From: Sulfitobacter sp. 20_GPM-1509m | Lineage (GTDB): Bacteria > Pseudomonadota > Alphaproteobacteria > Rhodobacterales > Rhodobacteraceae | Length of the DNA stretch: 64,000 nt | Direction of reading: 5' to 3' | Assembly: GCF_000620505.1 (NCBI RefSeq) | Contig: NZ_JIBC01000009.1 | Coordinates: forward strand, 186,001 to 250,000 | In this document: positions 1 through 7,986 of the stretch, one piece after another | How positions within the stretch are numbered: the stretch's first letter is position 1 | How the letters are laid out: each line of letters starts with the position of its first letter | The notes under the pieces: generated by a model | What the model saw: the letters and a program-made list of their open reading frames with translations, nothing else | What the model was told of the DNA's origin: nothing | The model's database searches: none | Made by a program: the position numbers and the translations under genes

Positions 1-749
1 CCTCTGGCATCGGTATGGAATTCGCCCGCTATCACGCCTCGAAAGGCGGTGACGTCATCCTGACCGCGCGGCGCAAGGATGCGCTGGACGCATTGGCAAG
101 CGAAGTGCAGACCGCGCACAACGTCACCGCCCATGTCTTTGCGCTGGATCTGGGGGCCGAAGGCGGCGCGCAGGCGCTGTATGATCAGGTGAAGGCCGCA
201 CGGCTGAGCATCGACATCCTGATCAACAACGCGGGCTTTGGCGGGCAGGGGCGGTTTCTGGACCGCGATCTGGCCCGCGACCTTGCGATGATCGACCTGA
301 ACGTCAAAGCACTGGTGACACTGACGCATCTGTTTGCGAACGACATGGTGGCGAATGGCGGGGGTAAAATCCTGAACGTCGCCTCGACTGCCGGGTTCAT
401 GCCCGGCCCCTTGCAGGCGACCTATTTCGCCACCAAGGCTTTCGTGAAATCGTTCAGCCAGGCGATTGATCAGGAAAACCGCAAGCGCGGGCTGACCTGT
501 ACGGCGCTGTGCCCCGGCTATGTCAAAACCGAATTTGCCGATGTCAGCGACCTGAACGGCACCGATCTGGTGAACAACGGTGGGGCCACGCCCGACACCG
601 TGGCGCGGCACGGGTACGACGCGATGATGCGCGGCGATCTGGTGACGGTGAACGATGCCAAGCTGGGCTTTGCGGTGAACTGGATCATCCCGCTGTTGCC
701 GCGCCGCATGGTGTTGAAAATGGTCCAGCGGATGCAAACCAAGAAATAG
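1..749 (+). CDS. SDR family oxidoreductase, 5' end cut by window
   Basis: Short-chain dehydrogenase/reductase, a cytosolic NAD(P)-dependent oxidoreductase of unknown substrate. The visible reading frame opens with SGIGMEF, the tail of the Rossmann TGxxxGIG cofactor loop, so the true start lies upstream of base 1 and the first visible ATG (base 15) is internal. Further marks are the NNAG motif, the catalytic Ser in NVAST and the YxxxK pair in ATYFATKAF. About 248 residues are visible, close to full SDR length, so only a short N-terminal piece is missing. It converges on trmD with 3 bases between the stop codons. Family is certain; substrate cannot be read from sequence. Confidence 0.9.
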   Translation, partial: SGIGMEFARYHASKGGDVILTARRKDALDALASEVQTAHNVTAHVFALDLGAEGGAQALYDQVKAARLSIDILINNAGFGGQGRFLDRDLARDLAMIDLNVKALVTLTHLFANDMVANGGGKILNVASTAGFMPGPLQATYFATKAFVKSFSQAIDQENRKRGLTCTALCPGYVKTEFADVSDLNGTDLVNNGGATPDTVARHGYDAMMRGDLVTVNDAKLGFAVNWIIPLLPRRMVLKMVQRMQTKK

Positions 750-752
750 GGT

Positions 753-1541
753 CTACTTGTCCCCTTTCCCGTCCTTGTGCTGCGCCCACAGGTCGGGTCG
801 CCGCTCGGCGGTGATCTTTTCCGACATTTCGCGCCGCCATTCAGCGATCTTGGCGTGATTGCCCGACATCAACACCTCGGGGATCGCGCGGCCCTGCCAG
901 TCGGCGGGCTTGGTGTATTGCGGGTGTTCCAGCAGGCCGGCGGAATGGCTTTCGTCCACCGCACTTTCCGCGTTGCCCAGAACGCCGGGCAACAGGCGCA
1001 CGGTGGCGTCGATCATCGCCTGCGCGGCCAGTTCGCCGCCGGTCATCACGAAATCGCCCAAGGACACTTCGGTGATCCCGAATGCCTCAAGCACCCGTTC
1101 GTCCACACCCTCGAACCGTCCGCACAGCATGGTCACCCCGTCGCACCGCGCCAGATCGCGGGCCATCGCCTGATCGAACCGTCGGCCGCGTGGTGACATA
1201 TACAGGATCGGCCAGCGTCCGCGCGCATGGCTTTGCGCCTCGGCGATGGCGGGGCCGACCACATCGGCGCGCAGCACCATGCCGGCGCCACCGCCCGCAG
1301 GGGTGTCATCGACATTGCGGTGCTTGGTCAGCCCGTGTTCGCGCAAATCATGGGTGTGCAACTGCCACAACCCGTCCTGCATCGCGCGTCCCGTCAGGCT
1401 TTCGCCCAGCACGCCGGGAAAGGCACCGGGAAACAGCGTCACGATCCGCGCCTGCCAGACGCCCGCCAGTTCGGGCGTTTCGTCCATCAGCGACGAAGGC
1501 TTAAGCGTCGCGCGAATGCTTTTGCGGCCATGTGATTTCAT
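753..1541 (-). CDS. trmD: tRNA (guanine-N1)-methyltransferase TrmD
   Basis: SPOUT-class methyltransferase that makes m1G37 in tRNAs from S-adenosylmethionine and prevents +1 frameshifting. The trefoil-knot segments are clear: LCGRFEGVDERVLE followed by SLGDFVMTGGELA, then the C-terminal EHPQYTKPADWQG and SGNHAKIAEWR motifs. The 262-residue protein carries a short basic N-terminal extension (KSHGRKSIRA) that I recall from other Rhodobacteraceae TrmD proteins, so the first ATG is kept. Its start overlaps the stop of the upstream sulfotransferase-like gene (ATGA), implying translational coupling. RimM lies in the same operon direction but two extra genes plus a small membrane gene separate it from trmD, unlike the usual rimM-trmD adjacency. 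Confidence 0.95.
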   Translation of the reverse strand: MKSHGRKSIRATLKPSSLMDETPELAGVWQARIVTLFPGAFPGVLGESLTGRAMQDGLWQLHTHDLREHGLTKHRNVDDTPAGGGAGMVLRADVVGPAIAEAQSHARGRWPILYMSPRGRRFDQAMARDLARCDGVTMLCGRFEGVDERVLEAFGITEVSLGDFVMTGGELAAQAMIDATVRLLPGVLGNAESAVDESHSAGLLEHPQYTKPADWQGRAIPEVLMSGNHAKIAEWRREMSEKITAERRPDLWAQHKDGKGDK

Positions 1542-2332
1542 CGGTCTTTTCCTTGGGCGGCGGCCAGAATGGCATGTTTGGCCGCCTTGCGTGCATCACG
1601 GTCGGTATAGGTGCGGTTGGCGTCCAGCAAGGCCTGTAGCACAGATTGATCCAGCGCGGCATTGGCCACGGGCGGCGGCATGATCCGCGCCAGCGTCTCG
1701 GGCGGCACGTTGCACAGATCCAGCAAGGGCTGCGCGGGGCCCAGCCGCAAGGTCTGCGCCGCCTCAAGCCGCGCGCGGAACACGCGGCAGGGGACCGCTG
1801 CGGCGATGTCATCCACCACCCCGTCCAGATCAGCGGCGTGGCCATAGCGGGCCACGAAATCGGTGAAATCCAGCGTCATGGACGAGGATTTCACGTGCTC
1901 CCAATAGGCACTGCGCAGCCAGTTTTCAGGATCGCGGGTCGAGGCATAGATCACCACCTCGCAGTCCGGGAAATACCGCTGCACCCACTCCACATAGATG
2001 CGTGCCAACTCAGGCGCGGCGGAATAATCCGCCAGCTCGCCACGTCCGGGCATATGGCCGGACAATTCTTCGGCGGAAATGACCAGCGTGCGGCGCGGCA
2101 TGCCCGGCAACTCCTGCAACAGCAGGTCGAACCGGCGCGCAACCTTGGCCAGCGAGATCTTGTCGCGCCACGTCGAATAGCCGCGCGTGGCGTGCAGCAG
2201 GTCGGTCATCTGCGGTTTCAGCCGCATGGCAAGGTGTGGCTTCAGCAGCGCGCGGTTGGTGCGCAGCAATTGCTGCACCGTGGACGTGCCGGTCTTGTGA
2301 AAGCCTACGTGCAGGACGACCTTTGCGGGCAT
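1538..2332 (-). CDS. sulfotransferase-like protein, paralogue 1
   Basis: A 264-residue protein whose N-terminus VLHVGFHKTGTSTVQQ matches the P-loop-like 5'-phosphosulfate (PAPS) binding element of sulfotransferases. Family knowledge suggests transfer of sulfate to a carbohydrate, lipid or small molecule; the acceptor is unknown. It resembles its upstream neighbour along the whole length (same N-terminal loop, SAEELSGHMPGR against SSEDLAGHMPGR, WLRSAYWEHVKSS against WLRSCYVQHLRAT), so the two look like a tandem duplication. ATGA overlaps couple it to both the upstream paralogue and downstream trmD. No signal peptide or membrane segment is visible, so a cytosolic location is inferred. Confidence 0.75.
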   Translation of the reverse strand: MPAKVVLHVGFHKTGTSTVQQLLRTNRALLKPHLAMRLKPQMTDLLHATRGYSTWRDKISLAKVARRFDLLLQELPGMPRRTLVISAEELSGHMPGRGELADYSAAPELARIYVEWVQRYFPDCEVVIYASTRDPENWLRSAYWEHVKSSSMTLDFTDFVARYGHAADLDGVVDDIAAAVPCRVFRARLEAAQTLRLGPAQPLLDLCNVPPETLARIMPPPVANAALDQSVLQALLDANRTYTDRDARKAAKHAILAAAQGKDR

Positions 2333-3096
2333 CAGAAATCCTCGCGCTTCAGGGTGTCCTTGGCCACGCGCCAGTCGGCATCGGACAGGGCCGATCGGTT
2401 CATCGCCAGCATTGCGTCGATCTTGCCCTGGGGTGGCGCGGTGTTGTCCGGCGCGCGGGGCGTCAGCGTGGAGGTGTCGATGTGCAGAATATCCAACAGG
2501 GGGGCAAGCGGGCCAAGCGGCGTGTTACACGCCTCAAGCGGCTGCGCGATCACCTGAATATCGGGCACCGCCTCGGCCACCTGTGCCACGATCTGATCCA
2601 GATTGGCCGACCCCGCCATGTCGGTGGCGTATTCATCGGCATCCTGCGTGATCCGCGTGGCCCGCAGGTGTTGAACATAGCAGCTGCGCAACCACGGCGC
2701 TGCGGCGCGGGTGGTGAAATACAGCACCTGCTGCGCATCCGGCGCGGCAGTGGCGAACGACTGAACAAGCGCCTTCATGATGCGCGGCGTGGCGTCATAT
2801 GACGTCAGCCCGCGCCGCCCGGGCATGTGTCCGGCCAAGTCTTCGGAGCTGATGACAATATCCTTGCCCCGCGCGGCCCAGCCATCGGCCAGCGCTGCCG
2901 CCTCGTACTGGATCATGGCCAGATCGGTCTGGCTGCGACTGATGGAATAGGCGCGCGCAGCCTCGCACAGGGCCACCATGCCGGGGCGCAGGATGATGCG
3001 GCAATGCGGGCGCAAAGCCTCGCGGTTGGCCCGCAGGGTCTTTTGCACCGTGGTCGTGCCGGTCTTGTGAAACCCTGCGTGGATGATGATGCGCAT
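2332..3096 (-). CDS. sulfotransferase-like protein, paralogue 2
   Basis: Starts MRIIIHAGFHKTGTTTVQ, a sulfotransferase-type PAPS-binding loop, and continues as a homologue of the adjacent gene. About 254 residues from the chosen ATG at 3096; an in-frame ATG eight codons upstream (3120) is possible, but the shorter form aligns its first beta strand with the paralogue. The sequence SSEDLAGHMPGRRG is the most conserved internal block between the two. Its stop overlaps the start of paralogue 1 (ATGA). Acceptor substrate unknown. Location inside an rRNA/tRNA maturation operon is unusual for a sulfotransferase. Confidence 0.72.
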   Translation of the reverse strand: MRIIIHAGFHKTGTTTVQKTLRANREALRPHCRIILRPGMVALCEAARAYSISRSQTDLAMIQYEAAALADGWAARGKDIVISSEDLAGHMPGRRGLTSYDATPRIMKALVQSFATAAPDAQQVLYFTTRAAAPWLRSCYVQHLRATRITQDADEYATDMAGSANLDQIVAQVAEAVPDIQVIAQPLEACNTPLGPLAPLLDILHIDTSTLTPRAPDNTAPPQGKIDAMLAMNRSALSDADWRVAKDTLKREDF

Positions 3097-3138
3097 GGCG
3101 GGCGTTCGTTCAGCCGCCATGCGCGATCACGGGCCGGG

Positions 3139-3300
3139 TCAGGCGATTGCGACAATGCCCAGAATGACCAGCAGGAACAGAACCAGCGCGATGAAAATCA
3201 GGAACTTCGCGCCACTCAGCGCGGCGCCCGACAGGCGGCCAAAGCCGAACAGGCCGGCCACGGCGGCCACCACCAACAGGATCAGAATAAGCTTTATCAT
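3139..3300 (-). CDS. small DUF1328-like membrane protein
   Basis: A 53-residue hydrophobic protein with two predicted membrane segments (LILILLVVAAVAGLFGF and FLIFIALVLFLLVILGIVAIA) flanking GRLSGAALSGAK. The pattern resembles the small DUF1328/YtjA membrane proteins of Proteobacteria, whose role is unknown. The ATG at 3300 is chosen because an AAAGGA ribosome site lies just upstream and because 16 non-hydrophobic residues would precede it otherwise. It sits between rimM and the sulfotransferase-like pair in the same direction, so it is probably co-transcribed. Confidence 0.65.
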   Translation of the reverse strand: MIKLILILLVVAAVAGLFGFGRLSGAALSGAKFLIFIALVLFLLVILGIVAIA

Positions 3301-3375
3301 GGGGTATCCTTTCACAGGCAGGCGCCAACCGCCCGTCTGTGATAGCAACGCCCAAATCCGCTCGCGGTTCCGTGA

Positions 3376-3888
3376 TCACGGCCACAGCCCTTCGGGCGGG
3401 TCGGCCACGATGCGCCCCGATGCCAGATCAACCGTGGGCACAGCCGCCTGGGTGAAGGGCAACAACACCGTGGCGCTGCTGTCGGGCAGGGCGACCTCAA
3501 GCAGGTCGGCCGCCCCGTGGTTCTGCACCGATTTGACGCGCCCCAGTTCGGTGCCGCCGGTGTCGACCACCGTCAGTCCGACCAGATCGGCATGGTAGAA
3601 TTCATCATCAGGCAGCGACGGCAACTGGTCGCGGTGTGTATGCAGGGTCACACCCTTCAGCGCGTCGGCCTGTTCCTTGGTCGCCACCTCGGCAATGCGC
3701 ACGACAAAGCCGTTCTTGACCGAATGCACGATGGCCAGCGAAAACGACCGCTTGCCGGTCTCGTCGGTCAGCGGACTGTAGGCTTCGATGTCTTCGGGGG
3801 CGGCGCAGAACGATTTGATCCGCACTTCGCCTTTTACCCCGTAGGCACCGCTGATGGCGCCCACGCAAACCAGTTCATCCTTGCTCAC
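3376..3888 (-). CDS. rimM: 16S rRNA processing protein RimM
   Basis: RimM binds S19 and assists maturation of the 30S subunit head. The 170-residue protein begins [26 protein letters not shown], the RimM N-terminal domain, and ends in a PRC-barrel domain ([17 protein letters not shown] and HGAADLLEV are diagnostic). A GTG start at 3888 is chosen because the conserved domain starts directly after it and an AGAGGTG element precedes it; an in-frame longer start would add 17 unrelated residues. Usually directly between rpsP and trmD; here an opposite-strand ion channel separates it from rpsP, so it probably has its own promoter in 3889-4229. Confidence 0.93.
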   Translation of the reverse strand: MSKDELVCVGAISGAYGVKGEVRIKSFCAAPEDIEAYSPLTDETGKRSFSLAIVHSVKNGFVVRIAEVATKEQADALKGVTLHTHRDQLPSLPDDEFYHADLVGLTVVDTGGTELGRVKSVQNHGAADLLEVALPDSSATVLLPFTQAAVPTVDLASGRIVADPPEGLWP

Positions 3889-4229
3889 TTCACACCTCTG
3901 CAAATCCCGTCGCGCATGATGCCACCCGCATCGGTACACCGTTGCGCGGCTGCCTGGCTTTCATAAATCCAACCGGCGGCGAAAGCGACCGGCAACAGGA
4001 CAATCATCCGAAAGAGTTTGAACACGCTTACACAGCCTTGATGCACGATTTACGCGGATTACCCTGTCGCCCCCGCCGCCGAGTGTCCAGAGCCGCCACA
4101 TCTGCGGCACGCGCGTCCGCGCGTCGCTTGCACGGTTTTTCGCCGATAGCGCAACCGCTTAGTGTTTCGCGTCACATCTTCCGACTTCGCCCCTTGCGCA
4201 GTCAGGGGCCGCATCCGATATGTGCTGCT
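3889..4229. other. divergent intergenic region rimM / sodium channel
   Basis: About 340 bases between the rimM start and the channel ATG. It must contain the promoters of both divergent genes, but I see no convincing -35/-10 pair, operator palindrome or terminator. An open frame covers it in phase with the channel, yet its translation (arginine-rich, no family resemblance) is not like the channel family and is treated as non-coding. Confidence 0.4.
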
Positions 4230-5045
4230 ATGACTGATTCATCCGCTCTCTCACAGCCCGGCCTGCGCGCCCGCGTGGCCCGCTTCACCGATCGGCCTGC
4301 CTTTCAGAATTTCATTCTGGGCGTGATCCTGTTCAACGCGGCTGTTCTGGGGCTTGAAACCTCGGATCAGGCGATGGCGGCGGCCGGTCCGTTGATCAAG
4401 ACGCTGGATACGCTGTGTCTGGCGATCTTCGTGGTCGAGATCGTGCTTAAGATCTACGCGCGCGGCATCGACTTTTTCCGGCGTGGCTGGAGCGTATTCG
4501 ATTTTGTCATCGTCGCCATTTCGCTGATCCCCGCGACCCAGGGCCTCAGCGTCCTGCGGGCAATGCGGATCTTGCGGCTGTTGCGGGTCATTTCGGTGGC
4601 GCCGTCGCTGCGCCGCGTGGTGGACGGGCTGGTCAACGCGCTGCCGGGGGTGGGGTCGGTGTTCCTGCTGATGGGCGTGATTTTCTACATCGGCGCGGTG
4701 ATGGCGACCAAACTGTTTGGTGCGGCTTTTCCCGACTGGTTCGGCACGCTGGCGCGGTCTGGCTATTCGCTGTTCCAGATCATGACGCTGGAAAGCTGGT
4801 CGATGGGCATCGTGCGCCCGGTGATGGAGGTTTACCCCTATTCGTGGACCTTCTTCATCCCGTTCATCATGGTCACGACCTTTGCCGTGGTGAACTTGTT
4901 GGTGGGTCTGATCGTGAATTCGATGCAGGACGCGCACAACGAGGAAACCAACGTCAAGACGGACAGCTACCGCGACGAGGTGCTGAACCGTCTGCTGGAG
5001 ATCGAGGCGTTGATCAAGGCGCAGGACGGTCAGCGCAAGGACTGA
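4230..5045 (+). CDS. NaChBac-type voltage-gated sodium channel
   Basis: A 271-residue single-domain, six-transmembrane channel subunit expected to form a homotetramer in the inner membrane. S1-S3 run from about residues 26 to 100; S4 carries arginines at 110, 113, 116 and 119 with three-residue spacing. The selectivity filter is TLESWSM at about 186-192, the signature of bacterial Na+ channels such as NaChBac and NavAb. The C-terminal tail (DSYRDEVLNRLLEIEALIK) looks like the usual tetramerising coiled coil. Start ATG at 4230 gives a family-typical length; the frame is open 96 codons further upstream without homology. It lies opposite to, and between, rpsP and rimM. In marine or alkaliphilic bacteria such channels link to Na+ homeostasis and motility. 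Confidence 0.93.
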   Translation: MTDSSALSQPGLRARVARFTDRPAFQNFILGVILFNAAVLGLETSDQAMAAAGPLIKTLDTLCLAIFVVEIVLKIYARGIDFFRRGWSVFDFVIVAISLIPATQGLSVLRAMRILRLLRVISVAPSLRRVVDGLVNALPGVGSVFLLMGVIFYIGAVMATKLFGAAFPDWFGTLARSGYSLFQIMTLESWSMGIVRPVMEVYPYSWTFFIPFIMVTTFAVVNLLVGLIVNSMQDAHNEETNVKTDSYRDEVLNRLLEIEALIKAQDGQRKD

Positions 5046-5224
5046 GCCATTCTCGAACGTCGTGCAGATCCGGCTCCGCGCGACAGACTTTCCAAATCGG
5101 GTCGTTGATCCGTGCCAAGCAAAGCTGACCGAAACCGGACCTTCAGCCCAATCTGCATCAACGTCGGTGAGGCGGACGACGCGGACGTCCACCAAAGCCC
5201 GGATTCAAGGTGCGCAGCACCGCC

Positions 5225-5355
5225 GGGCAGCGCCCGACCGCCCCATGGGCGGGCGCTTTCTCACCGTATTGCGGTTCATCACCCGCACGCCAAAGATTAG
5301 AAATAAAGTGGTATCCACTGACCTTCCGATGCCCACCCGCGGTCGGGCGCTGCCC
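5225..5355. repeat. 131-bp element bounded by 17-bp inverted repeats
   Basis: GGGCAGCGCCCGACCGC at 5225-5241 recurs as its exact reverse complement at 5339-5355, enclosing about 97 bases that are less GC-rich. No transposase is present. The arm itself contains a GGGC-AGC-GCCC hairpin resembling the GGGGGC-AGC-GCCCCC hairpin near 63803, so it may belong to the same dispersed repeat family. It could be a MITE-like element or a large cruciform-forming structure downstream of the channel gene. Confidence 0.5.
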
Positions 5356-5522
5356 TCTGAGGCAAGGTCTCTCTGGCCTCAGACCTGCCGTTCGCTGCAA
5401 TTTTCATAAACGACCGCTTGGCTTCCGCCCTAGGGACGCAGCGCCGCACCTTGGGTCAGCTATCTGTCGCAAAAGTCGGTTTTTGCGTGGCAACTGACCC
5501 TCGCACACGTCCGACGCCACAC

Positions 5523-5556
5523 AAAAAAGGCCCGCTCCACCTGCGTGGAACGGGCC
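5523..5556 (-). terminator. rho-independent terminator of rpsP operon
   Basis: Stem GGCCCGCTCCAC / GTGGAACGGGCC with a four-base loop at 5529-5556, one mismatch, followed on the minus strand by a run of six T (5523-5528). It is 22 bases past the rpsP stop codon and would end the ffh-aroQ-rpsP transcript before the channel gene. Confidence 0.9.
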
Positions 5557-5578
5557 TGAAATCAGATAACAGCCAGAG

Positions 5579-5968
5579 TTATTCTTCTGCGGCTGCTTCT
5601 TCTGCCGGTGCGTTGGCGGCTTCTTCGAGGGCTGCTTTCTTGGCAGCTTTCTCTTCGACGCGCGCCTGGGCTTTCTTGCCGGGCGTCCCTTTGTTGGGGT
5701 TGTTACGCTCGGTTTTCTCTTTCACGCCAGCGGCTTCCAGCATGCGGGCCACACGGTCTGTGGGCTGCGCGCCTTGGGCGATCCAGTGCTGGATGCGCTC
5801 GATGTCCATTTTCACGCGGTCTTCGCTGTCTTTGGCCAGCAGCGGGTTATATGTGCCCAGTTTCTCGATGAAACGGCCGTCGCGCGGCATGCGGCTGTCG
5901 GCGGCTACGATACGGTAGAAGGGGCGTTTCTTGGAACCGCCGCGGGCGAGACGAATTTTCATGGCCAT
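5579..5968 (-). CDS. rpsP: 30S ribosomal protein S16
   Basis: Begins [21 protein letters not shown], the canonical S16 start, followed by [20 protein letters not shown]. At 129 residues it is longer than the roughly 80-residue E. coli protein because of an Ala/Glu/Lys-rich C-terminal tail ([21 protein letters not shown]), a common alphaproteobacterial extension. S16 is a primary assembly protein of the small subunit. It follows chorismate mutase and ffh in the same direction and ends at a strong terminator. Confidence 0.97.
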   Translation of the reverse strand: MAMKIRLARGGSKKRPFYRIVAADSRMPRDGRFIEKLGTYNPLLAKDSEDRVKMDIERIQHWIAQGAQPTDRVARMLEAAGVKEKTERNNPNKGTPGKKAQARVEEKAAKKAALEEAANAPAEEAAAEE

Positions 5969-6012
5969 GGTTGGTATCTCCTAAGTGATGGCTTTGACGG
6001 GGTGGCCCCGTT

Positions 6013-6309
6013 TCAGGTCTGGTGCTGTTTGTGGTGCTGAATGACTTCAGCGATGATGAAGTTCAGGAACTTCTTGGCGAATTCGGGGTCGAGGTCGGCC
6101 TCTTTCGCCAAATCTTCAAGCCGTGCGATCTGCGTGGCTTCGCGCGCAGGGTCGGACGGGGGAAGGTCGTGTTCGGCTTTGAGTTTCCCCACAGCCTGTG
6201 TGTGTTTGAACCGCTCGCCCAGAGTGTAGACAAGGATGGCGTCCAGCCGGTCGATGCTGGCGCGGTGGCCTTTCAGCAGCTCGGCGGCAAGTTTCACGGT
6301 GTCGGTCAT
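6013..6309 (-). CDS. chorismate mutase, AroQ type
   Basis: A 98-residue all-helical protein of the AroQ fold: HRASIDRLDAILVYTLGERFKHTQAVGKLK gives the conserved Arg/Asp/Lys active-site helix, followed by the PSDPAREA turn and the helix around EFAKKFLNFIIAEVIQHHK. Family knowledge: it converts chorismate to prephenate for Phe/Tyr synthesis. The start codon directly abuts the ffh stop codon (6310), and rpsP follows 44 bases later. Linkage of a monofunctional mutase to ffh and rpsP is typical of alphaproteobacteria. Confidence 0.9.
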   Translation of the reverse strand: MTDTVKLAAELLKGHRASIDRLDAILVYTLGERFKHTQAVGKLKAEHDLPPSDPAREATQIARLEDLAKEADLDPEFAKKFLNFIIAEVIQHHKQHQT

Positions 6310-7818
6310 CTATTTCTTCTTCCCAAAACCGGACAGACCCGAGGGCAGGCCCATGCCGCCACCCATGCCACCCAGACCGGCGGGCAGTTTGCCGCCCATC
6401 TGCTTGGCGGCGGCTTCCAGCGCCTTGGGGTCCATGCCTGCGGCCATCTCTTCGGGGCTGGGGCCGCCCTTGCCGAACATGCCTTTCATGGCCTGTTTCA
6501 GCATGCCGCCTTTGCCCATCTTGCCCATTTTCTTCATCATGTCGGACATCTGGCGGTGCATTTTCAGCAGCTTGTTCAGTTCCGACACTTCCATGCCCGC
6601 GCCGCGCGCGATGCGCTTTTTGCGGCTGGCCTGAAGCAGGGCAGGGTTGGCGCGCTCTTTCTTGGTCATCGACTGGATCAGGGCGATCTGCTGTTTCAGG
6701 ATCTTGTCGTCAAAGCCTGATGCCTCGACCTGTTTGGCCATTTTGCCCATGCCGGGCATCATGCCCATCATGCCTTGCATGCCACCCATCTTGATCATCT
6801 GTTCCAGCTGCATGCGCAGGTCGTTCATGTTGAACTGACCCTTGGCCATGCGCTTCATCATCTTTTCGGCCTGTTCGGCCTCGATGGTTTCCTGCGCCTT
6901 TTCGACCAGGGCCACGATGTCGCCCATGCCCAGGATACGGCCTGCGATCCGCTCTGGTTCGAACGTCTCAAGCGCGTCCATCTTCTCGCCCAGACCGACG
7001 AACTTGATCGGCTTGCCGGTCACCGCGCGCATCGAAAGCGCCGCACCGCCGCGCCCGTCGCCGTCCATGCGTGTCAGCACAACGCCGGTGATGCCGATAC
7101 GGTCGTCAAAGTTCTGGGCGGTGTGCACGGCGTCCTGACCCGTCAGGCCATCGACCACCAGCAGCGTTTCGCGCGGGTTGGCGACGTTGCGCACCGCTTC
7201 GACCTGTTGCATCAGCTCTTCGTCGATCGACAGACGGCCCGCGGTGTCCAGCATATAGACGTCATAGCCGCCCATGCTGGCCTGCGTCTTGGCGCGTTTG
7301 GCGATGGCGACGGGGTCTTCGCCCTTGACGATGGGCAGGGTGTCGACACCGATCTGGACACCCAGAATGGCCAGCTGTTCCATCGCCGCCGGGCGGTTGA
7401 CGTCCAGCGAGGCCATCAGCACGCGTTTGCCGTCGCGCTCTTTCAGACGTTTGGCCAGCTTCGCGGTGGTGGTGGTTTTACCGCCGCCCTGCAGGCCGAC
7501 CATCAGGATCGGCGCGGGCGGGTTGTCGATTTTCAGCGCACCGGGTTCACCTTCGCCGCGCAGGGTGTCGATCAGCGCATCGTGCACGATCTTGACGACC
7601 TGCTGGCCGGGGGTGATCGACTTGGTCACCGCCTGGCCTGTGGCCTTGTCCTGCACTGCCTTGACGAAATCGCGCGCCACGGGCAGCGAAACGTCCGCTT
7701 CCAGCAGGGCGACGCGCACTTCGCGCAGTGCGGTTTTCACATCCTCGTCGGACAGCGAACCCTGTTTGGTCAGACGGTCAAAGACCCCGCCAAGCCGTTC
7801 GGATAGATTTTCAAACAT
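6310..7818 (-). CDS. ffh: signal recognition particle protein Ffh
   Basis: SRP54 GTPase that binds the SRP RNA and nascent membrane-protein signals and docks on FtsY. N domain begins MFENLSERLGGVFDRL; the G domain shows GLQGGGKTTTTAKLAKRL (P-loop), DTAGRL, TRMDGDGRGGA and GLGEKMD. The C-terminal M domain is strongly methionine-rich (MGGMQGMMGMMPGMGKM and further runs), forming the signal-binding groove. Length 502 from ATG 7818; an upstream in-frame start would add 32 residues with no homology. The SRP RNA gene itself was not found in this window. Confidence 0.97.
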   Translation of the reverse strand: MFENLSERLGGVFDRLTKQGSLSDEDVKTALREVRVALLEADVSLPVARDFVKAVQDKATGQAVTKSITPGQQVVKIVHDALIDTLRGEGEPGALKIDNPPAPILMVGLQGGGKTTTTAKLAKRLKERDGKRVLMASLDVNRPAAMEQLAILGVQIGVDTLPIVKGEDPVAIAKRAKTQASMGGYDVYMLDTAGRLSIDEELMQQVEAVRNVANPRETLLVVDGLTGQDAVHTAQNFDDRIGITGVVLTRMDGDGRGGAALSMRAVTGKPIKFVGLGEKMDALETFEPERIAGRILGMGDIVALVEKAQETIEAEQAEKMMKRMAKGQFNMNDLRMQLEQMIKMGGMQGMMGMMPGMGKMAKQVEASGFDDKILKQQIALIQSMTKKERANPALLQASRKKRIARGAGMEVSELNKLLKMHRQMSDMMKKMGKMGKGGMLKQAMKGMFGKGGPSPEEMAAGMDPKALEAAAKQMGGKLPAGLGGMGGGMGLPSGLSGFGKKK

Positions 7819-7986
7819 GCCAAGCGCCTTTCGTGCCCGTTTCGATCTGCCCCCTATGTAGGAAGCGGTGAGGAATTTCCCAAGTTCAAACCAAGAGCGC
7901 CCCCGTGGGCGCAACGCGCTGACGGAGGGCGATCCCTGATCTGTCAGGGACCGGAAGGCTGATGCTCCCGGATGTTGGGTGCGCGT

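Larger units (their letters stand above)
5046..5578. other. 533-base intergenic region after the sodium channel
   Basis: Lies between the convergent ends of the channel gene and rpsP. It holds a 17-base inverted repeat pair (5225-5241 and 5339-5355) and the rpsP terminator at 5523-5556. Several open frames exist on both strands but their products are low-complexity, arginine/proline-rich and overlapping, with no ribosome sites, so I regard the region as non-coding. Confidence 0.5.

Noticed and set aside
3942-4229. In-frame 96-codon N-terminal extension of the sodium channel
   Set aside because: NaChBac relatives start at the equivalent of ATG 4230; the extension has no membrane or targeting features and lies in the divergent promoter zone.
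5062-5497. Several 60-115 codon frames in the gap after the sodium channel
   Set aside because: Overlapping on both strands, proline/arginine-rich, no ribosome sites and crossing the inverted repeat.
7925-7955. TCCCTGATCTGTCAGGGA hairpin as terminator of the 7987-8505 gene
   Set aside because: Stem is only seven pairs and no T run follows on the minus strand.
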